Assembly (NCBI GenBank): GCA_950295325.1
Contig: OX485808.1
Span: forward strand, 13,518,501 to 13,582,500
From: Polytrichum commune
Taxonomy: Eukaryota; Streptophyta; Polytrichopsida; Polytrichales; Polytrichaceae
Direction of reading: 5' to 3'
DNA: 64,000 bases
The notes below the pieces were generated by a model. The model had not been told where the DNA came from. It searched no databases and saw nothing but the letters and a program-made list of their open reading frames with translations. Position numbers and translations under genes: made by a program. This document shows, one piece after another, positions 1 to 12,089 of this stretch. Each line of letters opens with the position of its first letter. Positions within the stretch are counted from its first letter, which is position 1.

Positions 1-24
1 CATGCAGTCTGCAGCGAGATAGAG

Positions 25-669
25 TGTACCATGGGAGACGAAGAAAGTGAAATGTCCATTTGTAGGTGTTTGTGTTCGAGGAAATCAGGTTTCAGCCTCT
101 TGAAATAAACTACTAGTAAGATTTGTCATCACTTGCGGCAGTTTCAAGTAACTTATAGATACATAGTAATCATGTCGGAAGGGAATGAAATCTCTTGAAA
201 ACACAAAGCTCTGATGTTGACATCTTTTCCATGTTGCCATGAACAATAAACTGGAACCTGCATCAGAGTGTGCAACAATTGAAGAGCCCCTCGACTGTGG
301 TTGAAGAGAGCATTCGTCATGAGATGCATTAGTCAGGAGATGCACAGGTGACTTGACCATTGCTGGCTCATTGTTGCAGAAGTTATATAGTACATGCCAA
401 AAGAGGACTCTTGACCACTTTCATCACAACCTACCTACCTGTAACCTAATCCAGTGACAAAGTTTTCTTTTGTGTTTTACAAGAGATTTTCTTCCTTTTG
501 GATCATGTTACTACTTATAAGCTACTAACAAAACTGTCACAAGTATGACAATTCTTCCTACTACCATTATATTTCATGGGGTTGAAACTTGATTTTCCCC
601 AAACACAATTCAAACACCTAAAAATGGACAATTCATCTATTCGCTTTCTTCGTCTCCCATCATGGTACA
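25..669. repeat. Inverted-repeat-bounded segment beside the transporter gene
   Basis: The two ends are inverted copies of about 50 bases. Both outer ends carry TGTACCATG, followed inward by GGGAGACGAAGAAAG and then TGTCCATTT and TAGGTGTTT, with small gaps. The left arm is about 25-75 and the right arm about 612-669. The segment lies directly downstream of the phosphate transporter stop codon (minus strand), so it probably supplies part of its 3' untranslated region. No transposase is encoded and no clear target duplication is visible. It may be a MITE-like element or a foldback. Confidence 0.55.
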
Positions 670-683
670 ACTGCCGATGAAAC

Positions 684-2351
684 CTACGCCACAGGTTTGG
701 CGACTCCTAGCTGCACAGGTGCAGCCGGCTTCTCCGTAACGACGGTATCGTCAGCGTCGTTCTCCCCTGACAGATCTTCCAGCGACCTCTGATTCGTCTC
801 GGGGACGAAGATGGTCATGACGAAACCCGCGAAGCTGATGATCGACAGCGCCAAAAAGGATCGCTTCAACCCAATCCCAGTCGGGTAGCCTTTATCTTGT
901 TGCCCCGGATGTTGGCTCTCCGCAGCATACGAAAACCCAAACGCACCAACAATGGCACCGGCTTTCCCTGCGGCTGCCGAGATTCCATGGCAAGTCGACC
1001 TCAACCTCGCGGGGAAAAGCTCAGCGGGAACAATGAAAGTCGTAGCATTCGGTCCAAAGGTGGAGAAGAAGAAGGTAAACGCGTAGCAAACAATGAATGC
1101 AATATGGTGACCCCCACAGAAATTGTCAGGGTTAGAAGCACACGGCTGGCCACGCAGATTGTAGTAATCAAACGTAAGGATGAGCATAAAAAATGTCATC
1201 ATAAAAAATCCTCCCAGCTGGATGATCCACCTCCCAATGAGATCAACAAGCGCAACCGTAAACCAGTATCCCGGAACAGTCGAGCACAACGCAATCAAAG
1301 CTTGCGTTTTCGACACTTTGAACATCTCCTGCAACGCACTCATCGTCTTGCCGGGGGGTAACCATCCCACGGCGGTGAAGATGTCCTTCTGGAACAAGTT
1401 TTGGCTGTAAAACGCAATGTCAAGTAGGAACCATGTGGTTGTGGTTCCCAACAGCTGTAATCCATGACGCCTCGCGAATTTCTTTGAAAACAACCCATAC
1501 TCATCGCTAAACCCTTTGGTCTGGTTCACTGGAGCTTCAGAGACATTCGAGAAGTCGACGTGTAACACTCTCCCCATATCCAGCGCGGCTCTCTTGCTGT
1601 TCTTGGCAATCAAGGCAGTGTACCTCGCGGTCTCCGGCATCTTCATCCGCCAGTAGAACGTCGTGGCTGCCGGGACGGCGCCGAACATGAAGACAATTCG
1701 CCAGACGTAATCCGACTGCCGGGGAGTGGAGCCGGCGCGGTCGGCTGTGTAGGAGTGCGCCGGGTATGCCGCCTTGAAGGCAGCCGAGACGATAAGCGAG
1801 ACAGTTGCGCCAGCGAGAATTCCAAACCCTTGCATGGCAAAAACTGCGGCGATGAAGGCACCTCGTGTCCTCTTGTTCGCGTACTCGCTCATAATTGTTG
1901 CGGAGAGAGGATAGTCTCCTCCTACACCGAATCCGAGCCAGAACCGGAAGAAGCAGAGGGTGGTCATAACCCCTTTCGCTGAGCTTCCGAATGAGAGACC
2001 TGAGGCGATGGAGGTGACGATCATCAGTAGTAGTGTGTACCCGTACACCTTCTTGCGTCCTAGCCTGTCTCCCAGCCACCCGAAGAAGAGCTGGCCGCAG
2101 AGTGTACCGCAGAGCGCTACTCCGTTCACTGCTGCAGAGACGTTCGGGGGTAGAGATCCGGGTTTCGACGACGTTGGGTCGAAGTAGTAGATACGGCCGA
2201 GTAAGCGTGTCACGGTGGAGATGCAGAACAGGTCGTATGCGTCTGTGAAGAAACCCATACCGGCGATGATGATGGTGGTGAAATGGTACCATTGTGTCTT
2301 CGCCTTGTCGAGGGCTGTCAGCACCTCGTTGGAGCCCTGCCCGACCGCCAT
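684..2351 (-). CDS. PHT1: PHT1-family inorganic phosphate:proton symporter
   Basis: A single-exon gene of 555 residues encoding a plasma-membrane proton-coupled phosphate importer of the major facilitator superfamily; plant PHT1 proteins are usually 510-560 residues. The first transmembrane segment carries [12 protein letters not shown] (31-42), including the conserved acidic residues. The PHT1 signature [13 protein letters not shown] is at 144-156. The family loop motif KMPETARYT lies in the middle, and the C terminus holds [15 protein letters not shown]. About twelve hydrophobic segments are visible with a central hydrophilic loop. The start is in a good context (ACAAGATGGC) and the downstream Met codons lie inside conserved sequence. 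Codon use is GC-rich, unlike the AT-rich surroundings. No frameshift or stop interrupts it, and it is the only clearly ordinary host gene in the window. The paralogue and its affinity cannot be told from sequence alone. Confidence 0.97.
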   Translation of the reverse strand: MAVGQGSNEVLTALDKAKTQWYHFTTIIIAGMGFFTDAYDLFCISTVTRLLGRIYYFDPTSSKPGSLPPNVSAAVNGVALCGTLCGQLFFGWLGDRLGRKKVYGYTLLLMIVTSIASGLSFGSSAKGVMTTLCFFRFWLGFGVGGDYPLSATIMSEYANKRTRGAFIAAVFAMQGFGILAGATVSLIVSAAFKAAYPAHSYTADRAGSTPRQSDYVWRIVFMFGAVPAATTFYWRMKMPETARYTALIAKNSKRAALDMGRVLHVDFSNVSEAPVNQTKGFSDEYGLFSKKFARRHGLQLLGTTTTWFLLDIAFYSQNLFQKDIFTAVGWLPPGKTMSALQEMFKVSKTQALIALCSTVPGYWFTVALVDLIGRWIIQLGGFFMMTFFMLILTFDYYNLRGQPCASNPDNFCGGHHIAFIVCYAFTFFFSTFGPNATTFIVPAELFPARLRSTCHGISAAAGKAGAIVGAFGFSYAAESQHPGQQDKGYPTGIGLKRSFLALSIISFAGFVMTIFVPETNQRSLEDLSGENDADDTVVTEKPAAPVQLGVAKPVA

Positions 2352-2561
2352 CTTGTTGACACTCTAATTAACTGTGTCCCCCAAGTTCTGCAACAAATTA
2401 AACCATAAACAGACAATGAGCTTCTTCCCAAGAAAAGGCTGCTACTATAAATTCGAAGAGTTTGAGACCACCGCCGTGAAAGCCTGGAGAAAAAGAAGTG
2501 ATCCCTGCTCATCAGAATCTGGTCTTACTACATCTGCTCGTCTCGTTGGCAATCTTCTGTC

Positions 2562-2564
2562 TCC

Positions 2565-2627
<63 letters not shown>
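2562..2627. repeat. (CT)n microsatellite
   Basis: An almost uninterrupted CT dinucleotide tract with one G interruption. It sits about 210-275 bases upstream of the PHT1 start codon; on the transporter strand it reads as (GA)n, a common plant promoter or leader element. Confidence 0.9.
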
Positions 2628-3072
2628 AAATCAATTAAACAAATAAACAAACAAGCTTCTTGCCAACCAGTGCTTGCTACTTAATTCGAAGAGTGTAAGA
2701 CCACCTCCAATAATTGAAGGAGCAGAAGGTGATCCTTGCTCATCACAATCTGGTGCTAGTACATCTGCTCACCTTGCTGAGAATCTACTCTCTCGAACAA
2801 ACAAGCAAGCTTCTTGCCAATCCGTGCTTGGAAATTGATTCGAAGAGTTTAAGACCATTGCCATTGTTTCCAGGAACAACGAGTGGTCGTTGCTCATCAT
2901 GCCAAATCTGGCCGCGTCACAAGTTCTGCTCATCTTGCTAAGTGTCTACTCTCGAAATCAAAAGAAAAAAGGAAAAAAAAAAAATTTAAAGAAAAAAAAA
3001 AAGAGCAAACGAGCTTCTTGCCTATCCGTGCTACTTAATTCGAAGAAGTTGAGACCACCGCCAAAGCCTGAA

Positions 3073-3080
3073 GAATATGC
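3073..3080. promoter_or_regulatory. Candidate P1BS site (PHR1-binding)
   Basis: GAATATGC fits the palindromic consensus GNATATNC bound by PHR1-type factors in phosphate-starvation promoters. It lies about 720 bases upstream of the PHT1 start. A single 8-base match is weak alone, but the gene downstream is the expected kind of target. Confidence 0.35.
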
Positions 3081-3341
3081 GATCCTTGCTAACCACAATC
3101 TGGGGTCACTAGAATGGGCAAGAATTGGGGGATTGATGATCGGGTACTGCAGCCTATTTCGGAATGGTCGCTGGAACAACTGAGAATGGTTCGGTGAGTG
3201 AGTTCATCCAGTAGCAGTAAGTGCATAAAAGGAACGCTGTAGTTTCTATAGCTTCCGAGAATCAAGAAAGTTTGTATTAAAAAGGATCAGTTGGTGACGA
3301 CGGAGAAGCAGCCGGCGAGCATCATCTACATGTCAAACAAT

Positions 3342-3590
3342 CTACAATGCCTTAATATTGAAGGATGCAACCTGGGTGATGCGATCAATTACAAGCTCCA
3401 CTGAAGCTTCACTAGCGTACTCGAAGTAGTACACACCAACTCTACCATTTTTCTTCATAAAATTCATCAGCTCGAACGTCTTCAGTACTACATGGGCATC
3501 AGACTATAAAGTTTGGGTTTGAGAGGATCATCAAGGCAGAGAAGAGCAACACCAACCATGACTGCCTCCCTGCAGTCAAATCACTCTCTT
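3342..3590 (-). pseudogene. Unidentified gene fragment, probably degraded
   Basis: On the minus strand, a possible acceptor (TTTGACTGCAG) is followed by codons beginning EAVMVGVALLCLDDPLKP. After a one-base shift, a second protein-like stretch (VVLKTFELMNFMKK, then VGVYYFEYASEASVELVID) runs to TAG at 3342-3344. The composition looks like real protein, but one frame change is needed and no upstream exons were found. I do not recognise the family. It could be the last exon or exons of a decayed gene. Confidence 0.3.
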
Positions 3591-4302
3591 TTGCACACCG
3601 ATATAGACTTTATAGCTAACCTCCCCCGCCCCAATTCCCATCACCAGGGTCCTATAACAACAAAACTCAACTACTAAAGCTTCATCGCACACAAATCATC
3701 TCAGATTTACAGTTCGCATGCAGAATTCGGTATGCTTTCCCCTTGAAGTCGCTGTAAATTATAGCCTGTGAGTACTTGCAAAATAGCGAAGCTTGACATG
3801 CGCCAGCCTGACATACTAAGCTCCCCGGCCTGCAATTCCCATCACCAACCTTGGTGCTACTGACAGAAAAACTGTAGAACTAAACTTTCATTGCGCACAT
3901 GAATTCACAAATTTCCCGTTGAATTGCCACAAATATTAGACGAGTTACTGCATCATAATGGTAACCGACCCAGAACTGCAAATCTCACCTGAGCTGCTCC
4001 TCCGTTGTCCAAAACTTGACGGATTGACTAGCTAGACTAGTCCTTTAAGTCTGAGTTTGTTAGTTAGCCCCTCTCATGGGTCCCTTCCTCAGAAGCATGA
4101 GTGGCACGATTTCTGGTACTAAGTTCGATTGTTGTCCGTGAATCACACACAGCAACTTGAATTTAATATCTCGCAAGACTCTGGCATCTAGGCATCCGTA
4201 CTCGCATATCCGAGACTGGGAGGCTCCACCTCTCCGGTGACCTTGTAGCTCCACCTTCTGTTGAGTCATTCAGATGCACCCAGGTTGAGCTTCTAGGTGC
4301 TA
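3591..4302. other. Non-coding spacer with a diverged duplication
   Basis: No gene is seen. Two related stretches (about 3616-3700 and 3818-3900) share CAATTCCCATCACCA followed by CAAAACTCAACTAC-like and CTTCATCGCACA-like sequence, so this part seems to be an old tandem duplication. Confidence 0.4.
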
Positions 4303-4844
4303 CACTGTTTTGTCTAATTAGTGTGGGTTACCATTTGGAGTTATAACATTTTACTTCACAAACAGAGAGTATCAATTTTTACCCAAACAACGCAAGTACA
4401 CTAAAAAGGATATTATTTAGTGTTTGATACACTAAATACGAATGCATACACTAAATGTCAATAACCCTATGAAAGTAAGTACCATTAGACGTAAACTCAA
4501 ATACTAAATATCAACTATGGTAATATTTGGAAGTTACATGTTTGAATTTAGTGTTAGTGAGGATATGAAAAAAAAGATGATAATGAAGGGAGGTGGTAGT
4601 AGGGAAGGTAGTGGCACATTTATGTCTAACACTAATTGATGAGGAATTGAAAGTGAGTGTTGAGTAGGGTAGGGTGGTAACAACATTAAGTGTAATCAAA
4701 CACTAAATATCCTTTTTTAGTGTATTAGTATGCACACCGAAGAATATGACATAACTTGGTTGGTAAAAAATGATAGTGTCGGTAAAAAAGTTATAGCAAC
4801 ACGTAACTTCATATGATAACCCACACTAATTGGACAAAATAGTG
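4303..4844. mobile_element. Outer MITE of a nested pair
   Basis: Terminal inverted repeats begin CACTGTTTTGTC on the left and CACTATTTTGTC on the right (read inward) and continue as AATTAGTGTGGGTTA. The element is flanked by TA dinucleotides. It has no coding capacity. A second MITE (4399-4722) is inserted inside it. The TA flanks suggest a Tc1/mariner-type mover, while the CACT ends resemble CACTA elements, so the superfamily is uncertain. Confidence 0.65.
4399..4722. mobile_element. Inner MITE nested in 4303-4844
   Basis: The ends read CACTAAAAAGGATAT and, inward from the right, CACTAAAAAAGGATAT, followed by TTTAGTGTTTGA on both sides. TA flanks both ends. The interior is related, in opposite orientation, to the element at 61786-62082, including TTAGTGTTAGACATAAATG and a run near ACTTTCATAGGGTTA. 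Confidence 0.7.
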
Positions 4845-4895
4845 TAGCTAGTATGGCCGTCACCTTCAAAACACCTACAGCACTACCCTGGTTAT

Positions 4896-5086
4896 GGTAT
4901 TTAGTGTCACTTACTATTTGGAGTTACTTTGTGCTATAACGTTTTACAATGGATCTCATCTTTTGTCAACAAAGGTCAAACTGGTTGTTTGGACACTATA
5001 TAACATTAACATCTTTACTTGGTAATAATTTACATTAATAATAAAACAATGTGTGACTCTCAATAGTAAGTGACATTGAATATCAC
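4896..5086. mobile_element. Short foldback/MITE-like element
   Basis: Inverted arms at about 4898-4917 and 5062-5084 share GTCACTTACTATT and its complement. The TTAGTGTCAC end motif recurs at about 5137-5147, suggesting another partial copy next to it. It is non-coding. Confidence 0.45.
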
Positions 5087-5675
5087 AAATGATGTAGCAC
5101 TAGTAGTGTCAACTTCCCACTACACCATTTTTGGTACTTAGTGTCACGTACACTAGTATCTGCTAAAGGCCTAAACTAGACGTCTAGAGGTCTCAAAGTG
5201 TCACGTTTGCTAATTGCCAATATGATATTGTTTGTCAACAATGTCAAAATATGATCAATGTTCTAGATTCAATAGTCAATGTAATTGGGGGGGACCTACA
5301 TGACCAACAACGTTGCATGAGCTCAAAAATCCTCGTTTTGATAATGAATAATCTTCAGTCGTGAGCCCTGAAAACTACGAGGAAAGTGGCCCTGGCCTCA
5401 ATTTGGAATTGCTAACCAATACTAATCACATGTTTCATATCCTAGAAGATGTGGGCTAGTAAGAAAGAGCAACCATTTGGAACCCATCTACCATACATAG
5501 GAAACCTATTTAGTAGCTACCAAACCTCAAATGTAGGTTAGTGAACCCAATCGCATCGATTTGAACCTAATATGAACCCTCTCAACGTTGTCAAAACTGT
5601 CAACACAAACCAAAATTTGCCATGTGGCTATGTCATGCAGCTACATTGTTTGTACTTGTAAGCGATGGTACGTAA

Positions 5676-5832
5676 CATTATTCAGATCCATAACAGTGTT
5701 CTATGGGATTATTAGTATTCCACGTAATATTTTCAGATATTCCTCACATTCAGATTGAATGTGGGAAAAATCTGAGAATTTTACGTGGAATACTGACAGT
5801 CCCACAGAACATTGTTATGGATCTGAATAATG
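5676..5832. mobile_element. Foldback MITE, copy 1
   Basis: The whole 157-base segment folds on itself: CATTATTCAGATCCATAACA at the left is matched by its complement at the right, and the stem runs through TTCCACGTAA to a centre near CACATTCAGATTGAATGTG. A second copy is at 9434-9582. No protein is encoded. Confidence 0.75.
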
Positions 5833-5943
5833 GTATGTCAGCTATCCTTCATTGAACTGTATACTATATTGACATGTTAGTAACATTTTGTAACAACAAC
5901 TGTATTTATGTAAAAACCAAATGCCGCCATGGCCCACATTGTG

Positions 5944-6306
5944 TACTAAATAGTCATATTAGTGTGGGATGGAAAATTAGTGTGGAAATAATTAGTGTTG
6001 GCCATGTACTACTTTTCTAGTCAAGGTGGAATTAACATGGGTCCAAGACATTGGGACTTCCCCCAAGTCTTCATGAAGACTTCCGACCAACACATTGAAT
6101 ATTAGTTATAGGCAAAAGTAACACAAAATAAAACAATCACGATCATTAATTTTCCAGGAAAACAAGTATTTTGGCCCATGCTAATTTTCTACTAGACATT
6201 TTAGTGGGGGTTGAGAATTTGATGTGGCCCACATTACTTCTCACTATGAAAATTAGCGTAAGCTCTAAAAAATCACTGTGGCCCACAACAATAAGACTAT
6301 TTAGTG
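5944..6306. mobile_element. MITE-like element with TAGTGTGGG ends
   Basis: The left end reads CTAAATAGTCATATTAGTG and the right end, inverted, CTAAATAGTCTTATTGTTG. The interior has repeated GTGGCCCACA motifs. It is non-coding, and the end motif is related to the 4303-4844 family. Confidence 0.5.
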
Positions 6307-6399
6307 TAGTGTTGGCACTGTCGGGCATCATAGGAACTTGCCCCGATCAACAAGACTAGAGTCAATTCTATAACCATGTCATAGAGATTCACTCAACTA

Positions 6400-6930
6400 T
6401 TGCCAATTGACAATTGAGTTGTGTTCTAATGACCACCCATGTCAAGTGGGAAGTGTGTTTGACGACCACGTTTCCTACTACTAGAAAACATTAGTAGGAA
6501 ACGTGGTCGTAGGATGCACTTCCCATTTGACAAATACAGTCATAAGCACATGATCCGATCGACAACAGCCGAGTGAAATGTATGACACGACACGGTTATG
6601 TATTCAACCCTACTGTTGTCAATCGGGTCATGTTCCAATGACCACCCACGTCAAATGGGAAGTGCGTTCCACAACCATGTCTCCCACAGTGTTGGGCCCG
6701 TGTTAATTTGTTCTAACCAGTTATAACATACCAATGAATTCACAATTTCATCGTGAGCAGTCCTTAAAAACATGATCATAACACACACTTCCTATTTGAC
6801 ACGGGTGGTGATTAGAACACGACCTTTTTGACAAAAGTTCACTCCAAATTCCACTTGAACGTTGTTTGATCGGATTGTGTGCCAATCAATCATCCCCCAT
6901 GTCGCATGGGAAGTGCATTCGAAACCACAT
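6400..6930. repeat. Cluster of inverted and direct repeat arms
   Basis: A strong hairpin has arms at 6442-6480 and 6492-6530 (CGACCACGTTTCCTACTA and its complement, extending through GGGAAGTG). Further copies of CCACC(C)ATGTCAA(G)TGGGAAGTG appear near 6632-6664 and 6885-6915. It looks like several overlapping insertions of one foldback family. No gene is seen. Confidence 0.5.
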
Positions 6931-8769
6931 CGTCTCCTACAAGTGGCAGTACAACGGAGGACCAGCCTACAGCTTGCAGTAATGCATGAATCTGTTCCCA
7001 AATTTAGTCCACTTGAGAGCAAAAACTAAAGTTACCAAGAATCGGAATCCAGTCCTGGGGCTTTTTAAGCCTTTTGCCGTTGCGGAGGATTTGGAGACCA
7101 TTGGAGCAGGTGAGGAGGATCAAGCAAGCAATGAAAGAAACCCCCAAAGAGAATTAAAGGCAGGCAAGCAGGCAGGAAGGGAGGAAGGGAGGGAGGGAGG
7201 TGGGTTCCATGTGCTTTGATATTATTCCGAAGCAGCAACTACAGTCGGTAAGGATTCGGAATCTGTGCTGGTGGAGGTGAGACCTAGTAATCCTTCCACT
7301 CCTCCGTTACTGCAGTGAACTTGGCCCTTGATCTGAATGAAGAGAGGCAACTTGGATACTGAAGGCATAACATAAGCCGGTCCAACACACTTTGTGGCCC
7401 GACAATTCGTTAGTTTGTCAAAAGTCGGTTCATCCGACATAATAAAATATTTGACGAGAATATGATAACGTTTAGAGGATTATGAACACAATTCTGGGCT
7501 TGTATGAACCAATGTATCCAATCAATAGGTAGTAAGGTGTTCACACAATACATTCAGCTCCGTTGTGGGACTTGGCATATAATCCCTCCCTACTGGGTCC
7601 ACGATCCATATGGGATATGAGGAAAACACAGGACCTTTTGGGAGATGTGTAGAACAAATGTTACGACCTAACCTTCAGAATTGTTAGGTTACCATTTGCT
7701 TCGTTTGTTCAGAAGGTTATCGTTTCTGAACAAATGAAGCAAAAGAACGTAGAGTCACCCAACCTTTTGGTAGAAATGTGGCCAGAATTGAATAAGTTAC
7801 AATACCAAAATGAAAGCTTGAAGATAATTCGGGATATACTTGGGGGTTTGACCGGGCAAAAAGTGGATACCACGTGAGAACAACTATAGGGTGTTTTTTA
7901 TTCATTGGCAAGAAAAATTATAGAAACTTTGGATCTATCATAGCCTACTCAAAATACGAAACATGTGATTATATATATTTTAGCATAAGGGGAAAACCCC
8001 CACTTTAGGTTTGAGGTAGAAAGAAATTAGTATGACAAAAATAACAAAGGATTTTTTTAATTAAAATAGAATGAGTATATTCACATATAATACATGAAAA
8101 ATGGATGAAAATTGAGCAACTGGGTCATGATGTGTACACTCTTCTTTCACCAATATATAGCAACGTGGATATACGCCATGCCATATTAGAGTCTTAAGTT
8201 TGCCTTCGTATAGAACAAGTAAATCAAAATCTTGTAAGTAATTTAGCATCATTTAAAATATTCTAGGTTTTCTTTAATAATTACCTATAGGGTGAATATT
8301 TGGTGAAGTTTTTTCTTTTCTTTTCTTCCTACTTAAAGGGTTCCCTAAAATCCAAATGAGGAGGTAAATAGCCCTCATAAAAATACCCTTTGTACACAGT
8401 GACGTGGTTACATAACACAAGAGGGAGTGAACCCCCCCCCCCTTCCAAAGGGGATATATGACCCCATATGCATTTAGGGATTGAGGAAAAGGAGATATCA
8501 TGTACATATAGAAAGGTAGAAAGTCAACTATTCATACGGAAGACGTACAATTTCAGGTACTAATGAGTAGAACCTAGCCCCCCTAGTCTGTGAAAAAATA
8601 AATTGGACATGCTCGCTTTGTTGGTTGTGTCTACCATGGGAGATTGGGAAGTGGGGTCTCTAGAACATTGAAACAATTCAATGGTCAAATGTTGTATCTC
8701 TCAATGTGGGACCAGTATGTAGACAAATGCATGACATCCATATATAATATCTATACTCATATCAAAAGA

Positions 8770-9120
8770 CCTACCCAACTGAAACCTGATTGGTATACAA
8801 ATTGTAATACTAGTCAAACATTGGTACTACCATGTGGGTATCACAAGATGGGAGAATCTTTGCATACCAGAGTTATTGTTTACGTCAATACCATGATCGT
8901 AATATCATAAAGAAAGTAGGGTAATCATATCTAGGCATAAAGGTCTTTCTTGATGGTATAAAGATTGGAATGATATCAATATCAAAGATCTTTTCAAATA
9001 TCCGTACCCTATTTGTAATAAAAAATTCATATAAAATCCCAACTCTACATACTTGGGTGGTATAAGAAAACACCAGTACCAGTCAAATGTTGGTATAAAC
9101 CCCAAGGAAACCATGTTAGG
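8770..9120. repeat. Dispersed repeat, copy 1
   Basis: It shares a series of short blocks, in the same order, with 60670-60990: GTGGGTATCA, AATACTAGT, a CAAGRTGRGA-like block, TCTTTG, CGAGTTATT or its variant, GTCAATAC and later ACCAACATTGGTTTTAACCC-like sequence. It is non-coding, and its class is not recognised. Confidence 0.4.
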
Positions 9121-9433
9121 CACAAAGGTGGCCACTCCCCTTTGTAAAAGGCAAAGTTTGAATATCATAGAATATCATATGATGCATTTGAACATAAGAA
9201 CTTAATTAGAAGACTTGTGGTATGTCCATAAATTAAGTCACCAATGTAGTTTTTAAAGAATATTGAATACATAATCTGAAGGGAATGAAAATTTTTATAT
9301 CTTTTAAAAAAAAACATAAATCCGTAAGTGCTGAGAAAACTAGGCACTTGAAGTCATCAGAAATTATTATACTAAAAAACAGAACTAGGGTTTTATATTT
9401 TATAGGAGCCAAGTGCTTTTAGGAGAGGAGCAC

Positions 9434-9582
9434 ATATCCATAACAGTGTTGTGTGGGACTGACAATATTCCATGTAATATTCCTGGATATTCCCCACATT
9501 CAGACTGAATGTGGGGAATATTCAGGATTACCACATGGAATATTATCAGTCCCACAGAACACTGTTATGGATCTGATTAATG
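9434..9582. mobile_element. Foldback MITE, copy 2
   Basis: This is the same family as 5676-5832: ATCCATAACAGTGTT at the left and its complement, AACACTGTTATGGAT, at the right. The centre is CACATTCAGACTGAATGTG. Confidence 0.75.
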
Positions 9583-12089
9583 CTATGAAGGGTGCACATA
9601 TTACACCAAATTTCTTTCATTGTACCTAAGTAATTGGGGTAAATTCTCGAGGAGTGCACTTAATTTGGCGTGCACAAAACCATGTGGATGCACAATAGGG
9701 GTATTAACTGCCCAGGGGATGGACTCTTCATACCTTGTACGAACTAAAGTGAGTGTAAGAAGGAGTATTATTTTGAGGCATTAGGGTACATAATATACAT
9801 AAGGCAAAGGTATTATTTCTTTCTAGTGTGTACCATTAAAAAGGCTATTTAAGAATTTTGAAGTAAAGGTGTATATGCAAAGAGGGATCTTAAGGTTTAG
9901 AGGTAAATATCACAATATATATGTTAGTTTCATTCAATACACACTTTTATTGATAGTTGTCATATGGTAATAATCCGCGATGACTACCCTATTCATTCTT
10001 GTTAGGGTTTTGCATTTGGGTTCTAGATTTTTACTCATAGGGCTCTTGCATTGCTCATGGGCCCCATTGAGTTGTACTCTACAAATTAAGGCTAAGTTAG
10101 TGTGCTCTTGTCTTGGTTTGTTTGATGCAATCGTTGAGTTACATGTTATGGATGAAAAGATGTTCAGTGACTTTCTCATTGAAAAGCAAAAGTAGATCTT
10201 ATACGTAAGAAGGCCTATTTAATTCATGATTTATATTATGTGTAGTTAGTGGAGGCATTTATCACATTAAATTAAAAAAACTTAGTATAAACTTATGAGT
10301 CTATTTTCTAGCATGCCGTTAGTATGTATTCTTTTTTTTACTACAAACCTCTCGTATTTAGGGGGTTTAATTTCATAGTGAGCCACTCACGTCATTTTAG
10401 TTTTAAATGAAGAGTCCATCCCCAAGATTAATTTTGCCTAGGGGTTACAAAACATACATAAGGTACAAGTATTTTTTTTCATTTTAACTTTGAATATAAA
10501 CTAGGGATATGATTTATGTAATCCTAATTGCATTTCTACCTTCAGGCCCATAGTCAATTATGATGAAGTGGGTAATCTACAAGAGGTCCAAATGAATATT
10601 TTATCCAATATGTAAACCACATTCATCTATGAAATCTAGGGTTCATGACGGAAGGGGGAAAGATCACCCTTTGGAAACCCTAAAAGATTCTCATTGTGGA
10701 GTTTGTAGGTGGTGGTTCTTGTAATTGCTTCTCTACCTTTTGGGTTTAGGGTTCGGTTGGAATTTGCATTTTTTTTTTCCTATGAGGCATTTTGGATTTT
10801 TAGGAGATGGTTTTGGGTGGGATATTTTGTATGATATTATTGCCAACAACTTTTGTATGTAAAGATGTAGTTTTTTGGAGTATTGGTCGAGTATCGACAA
10901 CCAATTGACCTCTTGGACCGGCCTTCCAATATGGAAATTGAGTTATGTTGGTATCAAAATAAGAATGCATCAACAAGGACATCTAATTTGACAAAGCATT
11001 TGACGGTAGAGTTAACTACCATTATTGTAGAAAATATTAGAGTTAACTACCATTATTGCATTGGCCACAATGACTTCCTTTGTAGAAAATAATTTGTATA
11101 AATTACATCCAATGGATGAACAAGTGTTCAAAGATTCCATCAATGATAAATAAATACGTCTTGTTAAGAGTATTTTAGCCATATTTTTCACATGAATCTT
11201 TTTGGCGCATACATATGATTGCGGTCTATATGATTTAAATAATTTTTAATTGTGTATGTATTCAAGGGAAATCCTAGCTAGATAAATGTACATATATCAT
11301 TCTAGGAGGGAGAAATCTTGTATATTAGGAGTATTTCTTTCATGATCATGCACGCATGTGGTTCCTAGTTCTAACATCGAGTGCACCCCTTGATGATAAA
11401 TATGGGCAATATTTGTTTCGTATGATTTTGTTTGAAGTTACATTCTTTTCCATGTGTTTATGTTTAAGACAATCATAACATTACTCAACAGCAAGTATTT
11501 CATCCTAGGACTGGAAATTTTGGGAGCTTAATGGCCTTTCATGTTAGGCCACCCTCACAAAATAACAATCGTTAGTTTAATTATTGTTCACTATGTGAGG
11601 GCAAACCAACAGTTGGCCATAACTAAGCTTCTGCTACCAAATGTTTACTGCAATAATTTATTTATTTTTATTTATTTTTGGTCATGCATGCACATGGGGC
11701 CCCAACACCAGTTCGCCTAATCAACGCCAACATGCCTACCCCAAAACCCAACACATTATTTGTGGCCAGTGGAACCATACTAGGCCTACCCCTTCCCCTT
11801 TGAAAAGGGTGTAGAGAGGGTATTAAGCTCAGGGTTATGATATTTCCTTACATATGACTCCATAATAACATGTTCATAACAAACATGTTACCCAACGCCT
11901 ATGTCATTTAAGTGGGGTTTTAATGCTCGTCACCGGGCCTACCTTGAAAAAGGGAAAATTTTATGAACCTGGGGCCATAAAATTTGATGAGGGAGGGCCA
12001 GGGGAGCATGTGTATTTCTGTTTATAATCTCATAAAATTTTCCCACAATTTTCAGAAGAAAATAAACATCACATTCATAAGATTCTCAT

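Larger units (their letters stand above)
2413..3110. repeat. Four diverged tandem units upstream of PHT1
   Basis: Four imperfect copies start near 2413, 2655, 2808 and 3011. Each opens with AGCTTCTTGCC or a variant, continues with ATTCGAAGAGTTTGAGACCA, then a GATCC(T/C)TGCTCATCA block and a CTGCTC...CTACTCTC tail. Unit spacing is about 150-240 bases because of inserted pyrimidine or poly(A) tracts. The array occupies the 5' flank of the PHT1 gene and is probably part of its promoter or 5' leader. No coding capacity is evident. Confidence 0.6.
6931..12089. other. AT-rich intergenic region with scattered repeats
   Basis: No convincing gene is present. Short open frames (for example 7222-7440 on the minus strand, 72 codons) have no recognisable domain. 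Visible structure includes a purine-rich GGAAGGGAGG tract near 7170-7200, a hairpin at about 7695-7744 (TTCGTTTGTTCAGAA and complement), and the foldback copy at 9434-9582. There is also a dispersed repeat at about 8770-9120 related to 60670-60990. Confidence 0.5.

Noticed and set aside
1537..2292. A 251-codon frame overlapping the PHT1 gene
   Set aside because: It is a shadow of the transporter gene in another frame on the same strand; Arg/His-rich with no domain.
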